Shown piece after piece: positions 62,554-64,000 of a stretch of 64,000 bases of DNA (its first letter is position 1; each line of letters begins with the position of its first letter). A program made the position numbers and the translations under genes. Origin of the DNA: G047528255 sp047528255 (GTDB lineage: Bacteria; Bacteroidota; Bacteroidia; Flavobacteriales; Blattabacteriaceae); contig CP180024.1 of assembly GCA_047528255.1 (NCBI GenBank), positions 992,001 to 1,056,000 of the forward strand, given 5' to 3'. Below the pieces are notes generated by a model. The model did no database searches. It worked only from the letters and a program-made list of their open reading frames with translations, and was not told the origin of the DNA.

Positions 62554-64000
62554 ATATAAAGTCCCTGGTTGTAAAATCGTTGGCTGCTACAGTACGGCGT
62601 AAAACAATACGTTGTTCCATGCAGCCCATTCAGACGCAAAACGAGGCGCTTCTCATTTTGCTCGATGCTGCTAAAGGCACGCGTTTCGGAGAAGCGCATG
62701 GGCTGAAGGCCGTACGCACTTACGAAGAATTCAAACGAGCTGTTCCCATAAGGGATTATGAAACGTTCAGGCCCTACATCGACCGTATCCTGTCCGGTGA
62801 AGTTAACGTGCTCTGCAAAGGGAAGCCTCTTTATTTGACTAAGACGTCCGGAACCACTTCAGGTGTTAAGTACATCCCTCTTACAAAAAATGCCTTGACG
62901 AATCAAATCAGGGCAGCTCGGAGTGCTCTGTTACAGTACGTCTACGAAACGGGAAACGATCGTTTTCTTTCAGGTAAAATGATTTTCTTGCAGGGCTCTC
63001 CAAAGCTTACGGATTCAGCGGGGATAAAAACAGGTCGTCTTTCAGGTATTGTGGCGCATCACGTCCCTAAATATCTTCAATCCAACCGTATGCCCGGTTG
63101 GGAGACGAATTGTATAGAAGATTGGGAACAAAAGGTCGATGCTATTGTAGATGAGACACTACAAGAAGACATGCGTTTAATCAGTGGCATACCCCCTTGG
63201 ATCAAGATGTATTTTGAAAAGCTCCGACACAGATCGGGAAAAACCATTGGCGACCTTTTTCCGAATTTTTCTTTGATGGTCACCGGAGGGGTCAATTATA
63301 CCCCTTATCAAAAGGCCATTCAAGAACTTGTCGGTCGGAAGATCGATATCATCCAAACTTATCCCGCTTCTGAGGGGTTTATTGCTTACCAAGACACTCG
63401 AGAAGAGGAGGGTTTGTTGTTGTTACTCGATCAAGGTATTTTTTATGAGTTCATTCCTTTGGTGGAAATATTTTCACGAAATCCCGGCCGAATCAACCTT
63501 GAAAAGGTAGATATTGGAGTAGATTATGTTTTGATTGTCAGTACAAATTCCGGATTGTGGGCTTACAATATGGGGGACACGATACGTTTTGTCTCCAAAG
63601 ATCCTTATCGCATCATCGTCACCGGTAGGGTCGATCATTTTACTTCTTCCTTTGGAGAGCATGTTATAGCCTATGAAGTGGAAGCTTCTTTGGAAGAAGC
63701 GATGAAAAAACAGAGTTGCACCATCGTAGATTTTACTGTGGCCCCTCAAGTGAATCCCCTCGAAGGATTGCCCCATCACGAATGGTACATAGAATTTAAA
63801 AAATCACCGAAAAATCTTGAGGCCTTTGCACAAGAAATTGATCAAGCCCTTAGAAAAAAAAATATTTATTATAACGACCTCATCTCAGGAAATATTTTAA
63901 GTCCTTTGATCATAAGAAGAGTGCGAAACGACGGGATGAAAGAGTATATGAAATCCATCGGAAAGCTCGGCGGACAATATAAGTTGCCACGTCTTTCTAA
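62550..64000 (+). CDS. GH3-like acyl-adenylate enzyme family protein (3' end outside window)
   Basis: The start is GTG at 62550, overlapping the ddl stop, and the N-terminus VNIKSLVVKSLA matches the usual IKS(L/I)xxK start of bacterial GH3-like proteins; the first ATG would lose 23 residues. 483 residues are visible. Family features: LTKTSGTTSGVKYIPLT (the ATP/AMP-binding P-loop-like motif) near residue 95, a central region with TGGVNYTPYQKAI, YPASEGFIA near 272, the YNMGDTIRF motif near 340 and TGRVDHFTSSFGEHV near 360. The visible end GGQYKLPRLS is close to the usual C-terminus. Plant GH3 enzymes conjugate amino acids to auxin or jasmonate; the bacterial role is not established. Confidence 0.9.
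   Translation, partial: MNIKSLVVKSLAATVRRKTIRCSMQPIQTQNEALLILLDAAKGTRFGEAHGLKAVRTYEEFKRAVPIRDYETFRPYIDRILSGEVNVLCKGKPLYLTKTSGTTSGVKYIPLTKNALTNQIRAARSALLQYVYETGNDRFLSGKMIFLQGSPKLTDSAGIKTGRLSGIVAHHVPKYLQSNRMPGWETNCIEDWEQKVDAIVDETLQEDMRLISGIPPWIKMYFEKLRHRSGKTIGDLFPNFSLMVTGGVNYTPYQKAIQELVGRKIDIIQTYPASEGFIAYQDTREEEGLLLLLDQGIFYEFIPLVEIFSRNPGRINLEKVDIGVDYVLIVSTNSGLWAYNMGDTIRFVSKDPYRIIVTGRVDHFTSSFGEHVIAYEVEASLEEAMKKQSCTIVDFTVAPQVNPLEGLPHHEWYIEFKKSPKNLEAFAQEIDQALRKKNIYYNDLISGNILSPLIIRRVRNDGMKEYMKSIGKLGGQYKLPRLS

Noticed and set aside
1..64000. Assigning a named symbiont species (for example a termite-protist or insect Bacteroidota symbiont)
   Set aside because: Gene content and IS load suggest a restricted lifestyle, but nothing in the window identifies a species.

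Overview
The window looks like a chromosome piece from a host-restricted or otherwise shrinking Bacteroidota genome, most likely Flavobacteriales. Three things point there. FtsA and FtsZ read like flavobacterial versions. DnaE carries an N-terminal proofreading exonuclease. Several genes have the Bacteroidota -7 promoter element TAnnTTTG (with a TTTG -33 box in the clearest cases) and no Shine-Dalgarno sequence. The taxonomic placement and the host-restricted lifestyle are inferences, not direct observations.

The layout is a strict alternation of single genes or short operons with islands made of one degenerate insertion sequence (IS) family. Sixteen islands hold about 39 whole or partial copies and fill roughly 30 kb of the 64 kb. 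By transposase motifs (IPDHTTLCRFRN, VDASI, YADKGYQ, VERTFGS) the element is IS5-family, about 1.27 kb, with ends GAGAACGTTGCATG (5') and GAGACCATTGTG (3', read inward). No copy has an intact transposase; the best open stretch is 230 codons of about 330 expected. Many copies are inserted into one another, usually in opposite orientation.

Genes from left to right: ftsA (partial) and ftsZ (division); map; gpmI; sodA; rbfA and a LolC/E-like permease; coaD; a tRNA with anticodon CAU; a truncated unknown gene; pgk; rpe; dnaE; a methionine operon on the minus strand (SAM-I riboswitch, a frameshifted Cys/Met PLP enzyme, metF, metE); an operon of U32 peptidase, ferredoxin and 5-formyl-THF cyclo-ligase; rseP; the wreck of an aminopeptidase P gene; gltX; a small membrane protein; purD; guaA; ddl; and a GH3-like gene cut by the window end. 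Together they cover core housekeeping: division, glycolysis and pentose phosphate, translation, replication, purine, folate and methionine metabolism, and peptidoglycan precursors.

The most interesting non-gene structure is: a second, non-IS repeat of about 180 bp directly behind sodA and coaD; an inverted IS pair whose N bases are mirrored about position 38392.5; nested-IS junctions that recur at the same base in different islands; and IS ends that supply a stop codon (5-formyl-THF cyclo-ligase) or touch a start codon (membrane protein). The IS 5' end carries a consensus Bacteroidota promoter that points through the IS toward many of the downstream genes.
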